Assembly (NCBI GenBank): GCA_963721365.1
Contig: CAVRJE010000009.1
Coordinates: 1-52,946, forward strand
DNA: 52,946 nt
Reading direction: 5' to 3'
Source: CAIQPS01 sp963721365
GTDB taxonomy: Bacteria > Actinomycetota > Thermoleophilia > RBG-16-64-13
Below the pieces are notes generated by a model, which saw only the letters and a list, made by a program, of their open reading frames with translations, had not been told where the DNA came from and did not search any database. This document shows, one piece after another, positions 37,199-47,185 of this stretch. Both the position numbers and the translations under genes were made by a program. Every line of letters begins with the position of its first letter. Position 1 is the first letter of the stretch.

Positions 37199-38114
37199 GG
37201 TCGTGGATTTGAACGAAGCTTCAGCAGTCCAAGAGATCCGCGAGCTGGACTCCACGGCTCCGCCGCAGATGAGCGAGCGCAAGCGCTTCTTCCGCATCCT
37301 CTTCCAGCGCAAGCTGGTGGTGTTCGGGGTCGGCGTGCTCGTGATCCTCGTGATCGTTGCGATCTTCGCCCCGCTGATCGCAAACCACGACCCCTACAAG
37401 AACGACTTGGCCCAATCGCTCCAGGGGATCAGCCGGGATCACATCCTCGGCACCGACAGCCTCGGCCGCGACACCTTCAGCCGCCTGGTCTACGGGGCGA
37501 GAACGGCGCTCATTGTCGGCTTCGGCACGGTCGCCGTGGCCGCCATCGCCGGGATGATCCTGGGGCTGCTGGCCGGTTACCTGGGCGGGGCCACCAACAC
37601 CGCCATCATGCGCGTCATGGATGCGCTGATGGGCTTCCCAATGCTCGTCCTGGCCTTGCTCCTGGCCGCGGTGCTGGGGGGCGGCATCCAGAATGTGATC
37701 ATCGCCCTGGCCATCGCCACGCTGCCGGGCTACACGCGGCTGATGTGTGGCGAGACCCTGAGCGTCAAGGAGAACGAGTACATCGTGGCGCAGCGGGCCA
37801 TGGGCGGAAAGAGCCTGCGCACCATGGCGAGGCACATCCTGCCCAACGCGTTCCAGCCCACCCTGGTGCTCATCACCGCGATGCTCGGTAACGTGATCCT
37901 GGCCGAAGCCGCCCTCAGCTTCCTGGGCATCGGCATCAAGCCGCCCGGGGTGGCGTGGGGCAGCATGGCTGCCGACGGTTACCGCTTCCTGGGGAATCAT
38001 GCCCAGCTCTCCTTCGCCCCGGCCATTGCCATCATGGTGGTGGTGTTCGCCTTCAACATGGTGGGCGACGGCCTGCGTGATGCTCTCGACCCGAAGCTCC
38101 GAGGCGTGCTGTGA
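37191..38114 (+). CDS. dppC: Peptide/nickel-type ABC transporter permease (DppC-like)
   Basis: The start ATG 37191 overlaps the DppB-like stop. The 307-residue protein has the N-terminal OppC segment (ERKRFFRILFQRKLVVFGVG), HILGTDSLGRDTFSRLVYGA, the EAA region VKENEYIVAQRAMGGKSLRT followed by MARHILPNAFQP, and the C-terminal AEAALSFLGIGIKPPGVAWG. It forms the channel with DppB. The frame is intact. Confidence 0.95.
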   Translation: MSEVVDLNEASAVQEIRELDSTAPPQMSERKRFFRILFQRKLVVFGVGVLVILVIVAIFAPLIANHDPYKNDLAQSLQGISRDHILGTDSLGRDTFSRLVYGARTALIVGFGTVAVAAIAGMILGLLAGYLGGATNTAIMRVMDALMGFPMLVLALLLAAVLGGGIQNVIIALAIATLPGYTRLMCGETLSVKENEYIVAQRAMGGKSLRTMARHILPNAFQPTLVLITAMLGNVILAEAALSFLGIGIKPPGVAWGSMAADGYRFLGNHAQLSFAPAIAIMVVVFAFNMVGDGLRDALDPKLRGVL

Positions 38115-39157
38115 GTGCCCAGCAGACCGCTGTCCAGGAAGCGGCATGCGATCTGTCGCCGGCGGGCCGGATGCTGGAGGTCAAGGATCTGCGCGACGGA
38201 GTTCAAGATCGAGCAAGGCATCGTGCACGCGGTGAACGGCGTCTCCTACACGGTAGACGAGCGGGAGATCGTGGGCATGGTAGGCGAGAGCGGATGCGGG
38301 AAGTCGGTCTCCCAGCTTTCCGTGCTGCAGCTCGTGCGTCCCCCGGGTCGCATCGCGGGGGGCGAGGTGTGGTTCGAAGGCACCAACCTGCTCGAGTACC
38401 CCCCCAACGGCGACGAGATGCGCGCCATCCGAGGCGGGAGGATCAGCATGATCTTCCAGGAGCCCATGACCTCGCTCAACCCCACGCTGACCATCGGCCG
38501 TCAACTCACCGAGTCGCTGGAACTCCACTTGAAGATGAACAAGAAAGAGGCGCGGAGCCGGGCGATCGAGTTGCTCGAAATGGTGGGCATACCGAGCGCG
38601 GCAAGCCGCGTAGACGACTACCCTCACCAGTTCAGCGGCGGGATGAGGCAGCGGGTCATGATCGCCATAGGTGTGGCCTGTCAGCCCAAGCTGGTGATCG
38701 CCGACGAGCCCACCACAGCGCTGGACTGCACCACCCAGGCGCAATTGCTCGAGCTCATGCTGACCACCATCGACGGCTGCCGCGGGTCCCTGATGCTTGT
38801 GACCCACAACCTCGGGGTGGTCGCCCGCTACGCGCAGCGCATCTACATCATGTACGCGGGCAAGATCGTCGAGGAGGGCCTCTGCCGCGACATCTTCTAC
38901 CGCCCCAGTCATCCCTATACTATCGCGCTGCTCAAGAGCGTCCCCCGAGTTGGACGAGGTCCGAGGCCAACGCTTGGTCCCTATCTTCGGCACCCCGCCC
39001 AATCTCATCGGCCTGCCCCAAGACGTGCGCCTTCTTGCCTCGCTGTACCGAGCGGAGCGAGCGCTGCTTCACTGAGCCCTGGCCGGAGTTGCAGCCCGTC
39101 GATGGCGACGGGCACAGGGTGCGGTGCTATATGCGGGGGCAGGGGGCAATAGCATGA
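38111..39157 (+). CDS. dppD: Peptide-type ABC transporter ATPase (DppD-like, frameshifted)
   Basis: GTG 38111 overlaps the previous stop. The frame changes near 38200 and again about 38945-39030. In between lie Walker A GESGCGKS, Q-loop IFQEPMTSLNP, signature FSGGMRQR, Walker B LVIADEPTTALD and the H-loop VTHN. The normal Walker Thr/Ser pair after GKS is S-V here. The C terminus has the oligopeptide ATPase signature FGTPPNLIGLPQ, then CAFLPRCTERSERCF, whose cysteines may bind a 4Fe-4S cluster as in other DppD/OppD proteins. Confidence 0.9.
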   Translation: MSAQQTAVQEAACDLSPAGRMLEVKDLRDGVQDRARHRARGERRLLHGRRAGDRGHGRRERMREVGLPAFRAAARASPGSHRGGRGVVRRHQPARVPPQRRRDARHPRREDQHDLPGAHDLAQPHADHRPSTHRVAGTPLEDEQERGAEPGDRVARNGGHTERGKPRRRLPSPVQRRDEAAGHDRHRCGLSAQAGDRRRAHHSAGLHHPGAIARAHADHHRRLPRVPDACDPQPRGGRPLRAAHLHHVRGQDRRGGPLPRHLLPPQSSLYYRAAQERPPSWTRSEANAWSLSSAPRPISSACPKTCAFLPRCTERSERCFTEPWPELQPVDGDGHRVRCYMRGQGAIA

Positions 39158-40271
39158 CGGACATCCCGGGCACTATCGGCGCTCCCGAGACGAGCGTTCC
39201 CTCCGAGGCGCCACTTGCTCCTGAGGGGCGGCGGCTCTCGAATCTGCGGTCCCTCGGGTAGCGCCCGAGGGCGACGTAATCCTCGAGGTCGACTCCCTCA
39301 AGATGTACTTTCCTATCACCCGCGGGCTGCTCAAGAAGAAGGTGGGCGAGATCAAGGCCGTCGACGGCGTGTCGTTCAAGATGCGGATAGGGGAGACCCT
39401 CGGCCTCGTCGGTGAGAGCGGCTGCGGCAAGACCACCGTGGGCCGCTGCCTGTGCCGGATATACAAGCCGACAGGGGGACGCATCTGGTTCGATCACAAA
39501 GAGATCGCCTCGATGCCGGAGAACGAGTTCAGGCCTCTCCGCCGCGAGATCGCCGTCATCTTCCAGGACCCCTACGCCTCGCTCGATCCCCGGCAGACGG
39601 CCGGCAGCATCGTGGGCGAGCCGCTCAAGATCCACCAGATGGTGGAAAGCAAGTCCGACTACGACCAGCGAGTGGACGGTCTCTTCAGAAAAGTAGGCCT
39701 GGATCCCGACCTCATGTCGCGCTATCCCCATGAGTTCAGCGGGGGTCAGCGACAACGCATAGGGATCGCGCGGGCGCTGGCCGGCGATCCGAAACTGATC
39801 ATCTGTGATGAGCCGGTATCGGCGCTCGATGTGTCCATCCAGGCCCAGATCATCAACCTGCTCATGGATCTGCGCGAAGGGGTGGCTGGACTCACGTACA
39901 TCTTCATCGCGCACGACCTCTCGGTGGTCCAACACATCAGCGACCGGATCGCGGTGATGTACCTGGGACGCATCCTGGAGATCACCACACCCGCCGAGCT
40001 CTACGCCAATCCCGTCCACCCGTACACGCGCGCCTTGCTCTCGGCGGTCTGCGTGCCGGACCCGGACATCGAGGCCAGCCGCGAGCGCATCGTGTTGGAA
40101 GGCGAGGTGCCGAGCCCCGTGAATCCGCCCAGCGGCTGCAACTTTCACACACGGTGCCCCGACGCCACGCCGGCGTGCCGCACCACCGTGCCCGAACTCG
40201 CGGAACTCGGTGACGACCACGAGGTCGCCTGCCTCGCCGCGGGCTCGCCCGGCAGGATGGAGGCGGCGTGA
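39154..40271 (+). CDS. dppF: Peptide-type ABC transporter ATPase (DppF-like, one frameshift)
   Basis: ATG 39154 overlaps the DppD-like stop. After a frameshift near 39255 the protein reads LEVDSLKMYFPITRGLLKKK, Walker A GESGCGKTT, Q-loop IFQDPYASLDP, signature FSGGQRQR, Walker B LIICDEPVSALD and the C-terminal NPPSGCNFHTRCPDATPACR. The Cys cluster there (GCNFHTRCP...C...C) is the typical FeS or zinc-like motif of the family. It is the second nucleotide-binding half of the importer. Confidence 0.92.
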
Positions 40272-40394
40272 CCGAGCAGCAAGTGGGCGAAGGACGTCGG
40301 ACGAGGGGAGGAGTACGTTTGGGAGGTGGTAGATAGAAGTGTGTGGGTTAAGGTTTTGAGAAAAGGTCAGCGAAAAATGGGGGAGGGCAACGTG

Positions 40395-42109
40395 ATGACA
40401 GATGAACCTCGGGAAACCAAAGACGAGAGCATTGCCAAGAAGCCGGTCAGCCGGCGAGAGTTTCTGAAGTACGCAGGTGTGGCAGGCGGCGCGATCGCCG
40501 TGAGCGGCGGCCTCGGGGGCCTGATCGCGGCGTGCGGAGGCGAGACCACGACCACCACGGCAGGCGGGGCGACCACGACTGCGGGTGGCGCGACCACCAC
40601 GGCAGGCGGGGCGACCACGACGACGGCGGCACCCGCGACCACGACCACCATGGCCGCAGGGCCGGTCGTCGGCGGCATCGTGCGGCATATCGTGCCGGCG
40701 GGTCCGCAGAATGTCGGCTTCTGGCCCAAGATGGGGCCCACGGACGAGGGTCCGATATTCCCCTCGGTCGAGAGGATCAACGAGTACACGGTCGACCGGA
40801 CGCTGGTCCCCCACCTCGCGAAGACGTTCACCGAGGAACCGGACAAGCTCACCATGACGTGCGAGCTGAAGCCGGGCATCATGTTCCATGACGGCACCGA
40901 GCTGACCGCTGATGTCGCAAAGTGGAACTACCAGCTGGGCATCGACGGCAAGAAGCTGCAGTTCGCCGACGCTCTAGCTTCCTTCGAAGTCACGGGCAAG
41001 TACACGTACGTGCTTCACCTGAACAGATGGGACAACCAGCTGATCCATTCCTTCGGCTGGGTGCCCATGTTCTCCCAGGCAGCCTTCGAGGCGAACGGCG
41101 GGGAAGCATGGGCCATGGATCACGCGTCGGCACCGGGCCGATGGTCATGAAGGAGTTCGTCCGCGACCAGTCCATCACGTGGGAGAAGTTCCCCGACTAC
41201 TGGCAGAAGCCCCTGCCCAACCTGGATGGGATCGACTACAAGATCATCCCCGACGCTACTACCTCGTCCGCGCTGATGCAGGCGGGCCAGGCGGACATCT
41301 GGCAGAACGCCGATGCCCAGGCCCAGGACGAGATGAAGCAAAAGGGCTTCACCGACCAGTCCGGGTGGGCCTCGTTCCTGTACCATCTCATGCCCAACAC
41401 CATGGATGCCGCTTCCCCGCTGAACAAGCAGCCAGTGCGCGAAGCGGTGGAGTACGCGCTCGACAAGGAAGCCATCTGCAAGGCTGTTGGCTACGGGATC
41501 TACAAGCCCATCTACGAAGTGGCACCTGAGGGAGAATGGGGCGCGGGTTCGTCCAAGGTCAAGCGGACGTATGATCCGGCGAAGGCCAAGCAGCTCCTGG
41601 TCGACGCCGGCTACGCGGATGGTTGCGCCATCGACCTTCTGGCGATCGCGGAAACAGGCGGTCGAAGTGTGGTCGGCGAGGCGTGCAAAGGCTATCTCGA
41701 TGCCGCCGGGTTCAAGACCAACCTCGACATCGCCGATCCGGGCCGGTTCTACGGGTCGATGTTCGGCACCGGGTGGAAAGACCTGGGTCTCATGTTCAGC
41801 GGTGTAGACCCGAACTACCTTATCTCCTGCAACCGCTGGTGGTCGCCGACCCCGATGACCAACCTGGTGAGCTTCAAACGGCCGCCTGAGATGACGCAGA
41901 TGTTCACGGACGCCAACAGCGCGGTTGACGCAGCGGCGCAGGAGAAGGCGACCGGACCCATCGTGGGCCTCATGGGCGACCAAGCTCTGATGATCCCTGT
42001 GTACAGCGCGCCGGCCGGTCTGATCATGGCCAAATACGTGCACACCGAGTATCCGTTGGCCGGCTTCATCCGTTGGGACTGGGCGAACTTCTGGATGGAC
42101 AAGAAGTAG
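40395..42109 (+). CDS. dppA: Family 5 extracellular solute-binding lipoprotein (DppA-like, one frameshift)
   Basis: ATG 40395 follows GGGAGGG. The protein has a twin-arginine-type signal SRREFLKYAGVAG, the lipobox LIAAC and a repeated Thr/Ala/Gly linker (units of GGATTTA, about 40540-40650). The binding domain reads VERINEYTVDRTLVPHLAKT, ELKPGIMFHDGTELTADVAK, frameshift near 41135, DGIDYKIIPDATTSSALMQA, NKQPVREAVEYALDKEAICK, DPAKAKQLLVDAGYADG. A twin-Arg lipoprotein route suggests export in folded form. The ligand is unknown; the neighbours suggest the substrate of the reductase pathway and not a peptide (inference). Confidence 0.9.
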
Positions 42110-42130
42110 TAACTAGCACCTAGCGAATCG

Positions 42131-42193
42131 CAGCCGGAGCGCCGGCTGCCCTGCTCGGCCCGCCTCCAGGCTTCGGTCTGGGGCGGGCCGAGC
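42131..42193. terminator. Bidirectional terminator between converging genes
   Basis: There are two hairpins: CAGCCGG-agcg-CCGGCTG (42131-42148) and a long stem with 12 perfect pairs (42153-42164 with 42182-42193) that an inner CCAG/CTGG pair extends. They lie exactly between the ends of the converging binding-protein and seleno-type genes. Confidence 0.75.
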
Positions 42194-42219
42194 TACGATG
42201 TCCCTCGAAGCGATGCTTC

Positions 42220-43986
42220 CTATAAGTCGTATCCGCTGCGGCTGAGCGCGGCCGCATGCCGCTTACGGCGCGCGGCCCGGCGCCGGATGGTCTGCTCATC
42301 CTCCTCATACACCCCGCTCGCGGGTCTCCACCTGTCGACCGACATGGTCTTGGTATGCCACATGTCGGTGGTGAGCCACATCGCCTGGGTCTCGCCGCCA
42401 ACCACCACGACGTTGATCAGCTCAGGAGCAAAGTACGGCTTGATCATGCCGTCTCTGGGCAGCTTCAACCAGGAGGCGAACGGCTCTATCCCGTTGCGAG
42501 CGTTGGGCTCTACGAGCGAATAGACGACATCCGAACCCCAGAACTGTCCGGCCGTCATCTGGAAGTTCTCCGATAGGTAGCGGGAGAGCTGAGCCGGATC
42601 GTCGAACCCTTGTTCTTTCAGATGCTTGGCGGTAAGCGGATCCATCACCAAGGCGATGGCCCCCCTCAGGCAGGGGAAGGCCTGCATTATGATGAGCGTT
42701 TCCTCATGGGCTGGACGGCAGCATCCCGCGGCGCCCATGCTATTGATCACGCTCCACCCCTGGAAAAGGCTTACCGTGCTCTCTTCCTTCCTGAAGCCCA
42801 TCCGGACATGGAACGGTTCCCAAACGCTCCGTTCCTCGTTCTCGGCGAAGGTCATGTTGTTGTAGTTCACGTTGTTGCCCGTCGAACCCATGAAGGTGTC
42901 ACCAGGCCGCGCGTCGGCCAGATTGATGCTCATGAGCGTCCATGCGCGTCCGATCACGGAGTTGGCGTGGTTGAAGGGACTCAACGCGCCCAGCCCTGAG
43001 TTCATGCCGATCTCTTCACGGACGGGCCCGTTCACGACGGCCATTCTGGCGAACGACGTCGTCGAGCTCGGCAGGGAGGGTTCCTCGCTGGCCGCGAGAG
43101 CCAAGATGACCGGTAGATGCTGGGGGCCGGCGCCGGCCATGACGGCGTTAACCGCGACCTTCTCCACCGTATACTCAAGCTTCTCCTGGTGGATGGTGAC
43201 GGTCATCCGGCCTACCACCTCGTCGGGCTTCGCCGCTGTGCCCGTCAGCATGTGGGCTACGCGCTCCTCTGTGGGTAGCACGATCGGTAGGCCATCCGTC
43301 CAGCCGTTCTCTAGGAAGAGCCGCTGTATGCCCCACTCGGCGTCTGGTTTCAGCAGTCTCGGCCTAGGGCCGCCGCGCTCCGCCTTTGGATTCTGCTCAT
43401 CCGCGGTCAGTGGCCGCGTTAGGGCATCGACGATTTGTGGCATCAGGGGATTGCCCGTGACGGGATCGTTCCCTTCCACGTATCTGCGCAGAGCTTCGCG
43501 GGGCCTACCGACAAGTGGGTAGGGAGCGAAGCTGAAGCGCAGGCTCATGCCGTGATTCTGGGCGTCCATGGCCAGGTATTCGGCGAAACGCGCACTCGAT
43601 ATGGGCGCGGTCGGGATACCGTACCTGGACTCCAGTTCTCTACAGTGGGCGGCCACACTGGCCGCACAGCCGTCTCAGCCACCCACCCCGAAGATGACCG
43701 CGTCAGCGTTGGCCTTCGCGTCCGCCCACATCTGGGGCTCGTCGACGAACATGATGCCGCTCTTGTGCTTGAGCGTCGTCCGCACGCTGGACATGTTGCG
43801 GGCGAACCAGGCGGCAGCCTCTTCGAGGAACTCCCATCCACCGCCGAAGCCTATGTCAATGAGTTGTATGGTCTTTCCTTCGAGGCTGTCGAGCCGGGGC
43901 GCGAGGGGCACCGGCTGGACGACATTGGTGGGCTGGCCTCGGGGATCGAGGACGGTGCTGAGCAGGCCGGAAGAACGTATCGCCAT
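42220..43986 (-). CDS. Putative selenoprotein B: UGSC-like domain fused to GWTDGLP domain
   Basis: Reading from ATG 43986 to the TAG at 42220-42222, the only interruption is a TGA at codon 104 in GVGG-U-DGCAASVAAH. With UGA read as selenocysteine it is one clean 588-residue protein. Domain 1 (about 1-200) has VPLAPRLDSLEGKTIQLIDI, GGGWEFLEEAAAWFARNM, ANADAVIFGVGG, the U-D-G-C motif, ESRYGIPTAPISSARFAEYL and SFAPYPLVGRPREALRRYVE. Domain 2 (about 220-588) starts GIQRLFLENGWTDGLPIVLP and has VNAVMAGAGPQHLPVILALA, NGPVREEIGMNSGLGALSPF, NNMTFAENEERSVWEPFHVR and INVVVVGGETQAMW. It is paralogous to 30576-32349 over its whole length. The motif resembles UGSC-family (seleno)proteins as I remember them. 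The biochemical role is unknown. Confidence 0.82.
43649..43677 (-). promoter_or_regulatory. In-frame UGA with bacterial SECIS-like hairpin (copy B)
   Basis: On the minus strand TGA (43677-43675) is followed after 9 bases by the stem GCGGCC (43665-43660) and GGCCGC (43654-43649) with loop AGTGT. The loop G is the 17th base after the UGA, inside the range for bacterial SECIS elements. The stem is all G-C. Confidence 0.65.
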
Positions 43987-44242
43987 GTCACTTCCTCTCC
44001 GCGGGATAATCCGTACGGTCGTACCTTCCAGTAGACCGTATCACGCCCGGATGTCTATGGATGAGTCTGAGTTCCCGCAGGCCGAAACCGCCTTGGGCGG
44101 CGAGGTCAAGGTCCAGATAAGAGCCGGGTGGTGGGACGTACTCGCGAGACAGCGTGTTGGCGGATAGAATCGGAAGCGGTTTCGACAAAGGCTAGATCTA
44201 CGAGGTCCTACGACGGGCACCTACAGTATTGTCGCCGTTCTG
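43987..44242. promoter_or_regulatory. Divergent region selenoprotein B / antiporter
   Basis: A 256-base region between divergent genes. It should hold both promoters. No clear -35/-10 pair or operator was recognised. The antiporter's true start may lie inside it, because related proteins have about 8 more residues before the first Met seen here. Confidence 0.35.
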
Positions 44243-45456
44243 ATGGTCCTGGCCGCACTGTTCGCGTATGTGAACAGCAGGTTCCTAAAGCTTGCTCCCA
44301 CGATCGGCTTGATGCTGCAGGCGTTCGTCGTCTCTCTGATCCTCATAGGACTGGATTTAGGCGGCGTTCCCGGAGTGGGTCCGGCCCGGAGCCTCGTCGC
44401 CGGCATCGACTTCAACGAGGTGCTGTTCAACGGCCTGCTGAGCTTCCTGCTGTTCGCGGGGGCGCTTCAAATCTGCCTCGCGTGTCTGGTTGCGGTGAGG
44501 GCCCACGTGCTCGTCCTTGCCACGGTGGGCGTCATCGTCGCCACTTTGATAGTCGGCTTTGCGAGCTACCTCTTGCTGAAAGCTGCCGGCCTCGGCGTTC
44601 CTCTCGGTTACTGCCTGCTCTTCGGCTCCTTGATCTCGCCCACCGATCCCATGGCCGTCCTTCCCGTGATCCGCCGGGCGAACGCACCCCGAATCTCCAG
44701 GCGCTGGTGGAGGGCGAAGCGCTGTTCAATGACGGTGTGGCGGTGGTCATCTTCGCGGTCTTGCTCGCTCTCGTGACCGGCGGTGGCTCGCTACCCTTGC
44801 CCGCGGAAGCGACGGTGCTCTTTCTGAGGGAAGCGCTCGGAGGCCTCGCGTTCGGATTGGCACTCGGGTACCTCGGCTACCGCGTGGTCAAGACCATCGA
44901 TGACTACCCGGTCGAGATCCTCATCACTCTTGCGCTCGTCGCGGGTGGCTACGCGGCTGCCCAGGCGCTGGAGATCTCCGGACCGCTGGCGATGGTGGTC
45001 GCGGGGATCGTCATCGGGAATCACGGACGCGCCCGGGGGATGTCCGCGCGAACCTCCGAGAACCTCGATCGGTTCTGGGAGATGGTCGACATCATATTGA
45101 ACGCCGTGCTGTTCGTGCTGATCGGGCTGGAGGCCTTTGCCCTTATCGCCGATTTCTCGCTCGTGAGCCTGTGGGTCGCGCTGGCCGCCATCCCGATCGT
45201 GCTGGTCGCCAGGCTGCTCTCGGTCGGCGTTCCGCTGGCCGTCTTCAGCTCGGTGCCGGGCGTGGGTGTCCGGTCCGCGCCTTTCCTTACCTGGGTGGGT
45301 CTACGAGGCGCCATCCCGATCGCCCTCGTGCTCTCGCTCCCTGAGGGGCAGAACCGCGACATACTCGTGACGATGACCTACGTCGTGGTCGTCTTCTCCA
45401 TCCTCGTTCAGGGGACCACCGTCAAGTACTTCCTCCGACCCGCGCAGAGCAGGTGA
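44243..45456 (+). CDS. CPA1-type Na+/H+ antiporter (one frameshift)
   Basis: The protein begins AALFAYVNSRFLKLAPTIGL and has about 12 hydrophobic segments. It carries the CPA1 landmarks SLISPTDPMAVLPVIRRAN and EGEALFNDGVAVVIFAVLLA, and LTWVGLRGAIPIALVLSLPE near the end. The Asp in the FNDG and SPTDP segments forms the ion-binding site. A frameshift near 44690 joins the two halves. The start is uncertain (44243, or a non-ATG codon up to about 40 bases upstream). It exchanges Na+ or K+ for H+ across the membrane and is probably unrelated to the catabolic genes. Confidence 0.9.
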
Positions 45457-45576
45457 CCGGGGTGCCGTGGCGGTTACGGGATCGTCATCCCCGATTAACC
45501 GCCGCGTATCATGCCGCCTGCATACTGGCTCCATCGGTCCGTACCGATGTTAGGTAAGCGAGCAAGGAGAAGAAGG

Positions 45577-46335
45577 ATGAAGTCAATCAAGACGAAGTGG
45601 GTCGTGCCCCTGGCGGCGCTGGTCCTCACCCTGTCTATCGGGGGCGCCGCATTCGCCGCGACCGGGTCGTCCACCGACACCACAGCGGCCGGCCCGGCGA
45701 CGACGACCGGAAGCACGGCTCCCGCCGGCGCCGAGCAGCGCTGGGGACAGCAGCGGACCGACGAGACGCTGCTGACCGGCGATGTCCTCGCGAAGGTACA
45801 GGCCGCGGCCCTGGCCAAGATCGGCAGTGACGCGACGGTGGTCCGGGCCGAGACCGACGCCGACGGCAACGCCAAATACGAGGTCCACGCGGTGAAGGCC
45901 GACGGGACCCGGGTAGTGGTCTACGTCGACGCGTCATACAACGTGGTCAGCGTGCAGACCTGCACCGGCCCGGCGGGCCGCGGCGGCGGCATGATGGGCG
46001 GCCGCAGCGACGAGACGGCGCTGACCGGTGACATCCTGGCGCAAGTCCAGGCCGCGGCAGTTGCAGCGGCCGGGACGGGCTCCACGGTCATGCGCGCCGT
46101 CGTCGATGATGACGGGATCGCTAAGTACGAAGCTCACGTGGTGAAAGCAGACGGCACGCACGTCATCGTGTACCTGGACGAATCCTTCAAGGTCGTCAAG
46201 ACCGAAACCGGCGGAATGGGCCGGGGCGGCATGACGGGCGGCCGCGGCGAAGGTGGCCGGGGCGGCGGCTGCATGCGCGGTACCTCCACGACCGGCGGGG
46301 CTTCCACGACCGGCGGGACCCTCATTAGCATCTAG
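45577..46335 (+). CDS. Secreted protein with two PepSY-like domains
   Basis: ATG 45577 follows AAGGAGAAGAAGG. An N-terminal signal (KTKWVVPLAALVLTLSIGGA, cut near AFA) leads to a short Thr-rich linker. Two tandem copies of a PepSY-like unit follow: LLTGDVLAKVQAAALAKIGS...YEVHAVKADGTRVVVYVDAS, then ALTGDILAQVQAAAVAAAGT...YEAHVVKADGTHVIVYLDES. The tail is rich in Gly, Arg and Met (GMGRGGMTGGRGEGG). PepSY units often inhibit or sense outside the membrane. It lies directly upstream of a response-regulator/sensor-kinase pair, as in many PepSY two-component loci, so it may feed that sensor. Confidence 0.85.
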   Translation: MKSIKTKWVVPLAALVLTLSIGGAAFAATGSSTDTTAAGPATTTGSTAPAGAEQRWGQQRTDETLLTGDVLAKVQAAALAKIGSDATVVRAETDADGNAKYEVHAVKADGTRVVVYVDASYNVVSVQTCTGPAGRGGGMMGGRSDETALTGDILAQVQAAAVAAAGTGSTVMRAVVDDDGIAKYEAHVVKADGTHVIVYLDESFKVVKTETGGMGRGGMTGGRGEGGRGGGCMRGTSTTGGASTTGGTLISI

Positions 46336-46385
46336 TCTCTCCCAGGACGGTATCTCTCTCGATCGACACTGCCGCCGTCCTGGCA

Positions 46386-46422
46386 GCCGGCGCGGCCTTC
46401 CCCCAGGGACGGTCGCGCCGGC
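46386..46422. terminator. Inverted repeat after the PepSY gene
   Basis: GCCGGCGCG (46386-46394) pairs with CGCGCCGGC (46414-46422) around a 19-base loop, between the PepSY gene and the regulator gene. A weak terminator or attenuator is possible; there is no T run. Confidence 0.4.
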
Positions 46423-46468
46423 AACCTGCTTTACCCGCACCCGACAGGCCAACTGATAGGCTCACCAC

Positions 46469-47185
46469 ATGGCGCCAGATACCGACCGAGAGACGACCAT
46501 CCTGCTTGTCGAGGACGACTCGGCCATCGCCGAGAGCGTCACCGAGGGCCTGGAAAGGGAGGGCTACTCCGTCCACTGGGAGTCAATGGGTGCGGCCGGC
46601 ATAGCCTACGCCCGGGAGAAGCACCCCCGTCTCGTGGTTCTCGACGTCCGTCTGCCCGACATCTCCGGCTTCGACGTTTGCCGGGAGATGCGCCGCCTGG
46701 GTCTGCGGCAGCCCATCCTGATGCTCACCGTCCAGGGCGAAGAACTGGACAAAGTGCTTGGTCTGGAGATGGGCGCGGACGACTACATGACCAAGCCGTA
46801 CAAGCTCCGTGAGCTGGTAGCGCGGATCCGTGCGCTCCTCCGAAGGGCGTATGGAGAGCTCTCCACCGCCGAAGCCGACCTCCTGTACGTCGCCGATCTG
46901 GTCATAGAGCGCACCAGCGCTCAAGTGACACGCGGGTCGACAAAGGTCGACCTGACGCCCATCGAGTTTCGCCTGCTCGTCTTTCTGGCCCAGCATCCCG
47001 GCCAGGTCTTCAGTCGCGGGCAGTTGCTCGAGCAGGTTTGGGGTTCCTCCGAAGCCTACTACGACGAGACCACGGTCAACGTCCACGTCCGCAGGCTGCG
47101 GGCCAAGATCGAGCTGGACCCGAGCGATCCAAGGCTCATCCTGACCGAACCCGGACTTGGCTATCGCTTGAACGGGTCGGTATGA
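46469..47185 (+). CDS. OmpR/PhoB-type response regulator
   Basis: An intact 238-residue regulator. The receiver domain has the acidic pair ED (VEDDSAI), the phospho-acceptor Asp59 in VVLDVRLPD, and the Lys of MTKPY. A winged-helix DNA-binding domain follows (VDLTPIEFRLLVFLAQHPGQ, FSRGQLLEQVWG, VNVHVRRLRAKIE). Its stop overlaps the kinase start by ATGA. It should be phosphorylated by the adjacent kinase and control genes that probably include the PepSY gene. Confidence 0.95.
   Translation: MAPDTDRETTILLVEDDSAIAESVTEGLEREGYSVHWESMGAAGIAYAREKHPRLVVLDVRLPDISGFDVCREMRRLGLRQPILMLTVQGEELDKVLGLEMGADDYMTKPYKLRELVARIRALLRRAYGELSTAEADLLYVADLVIERTSAQVTRGSTKVDLTPIEFRLLVFLAQHPGQVFSRGQLLEQVWGSSEAYYDETTVNVHVRRLRAKIELDPSDPRLILTEPGLGYRLNGSV

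Noticed and set aside
40447..40632. CRISPR-like or tandem repeat array in the Thr-rich linkers
   Set aside because: Short coding repeats of GGATTTA type without spacers; they encode linkers of lipoproteins.
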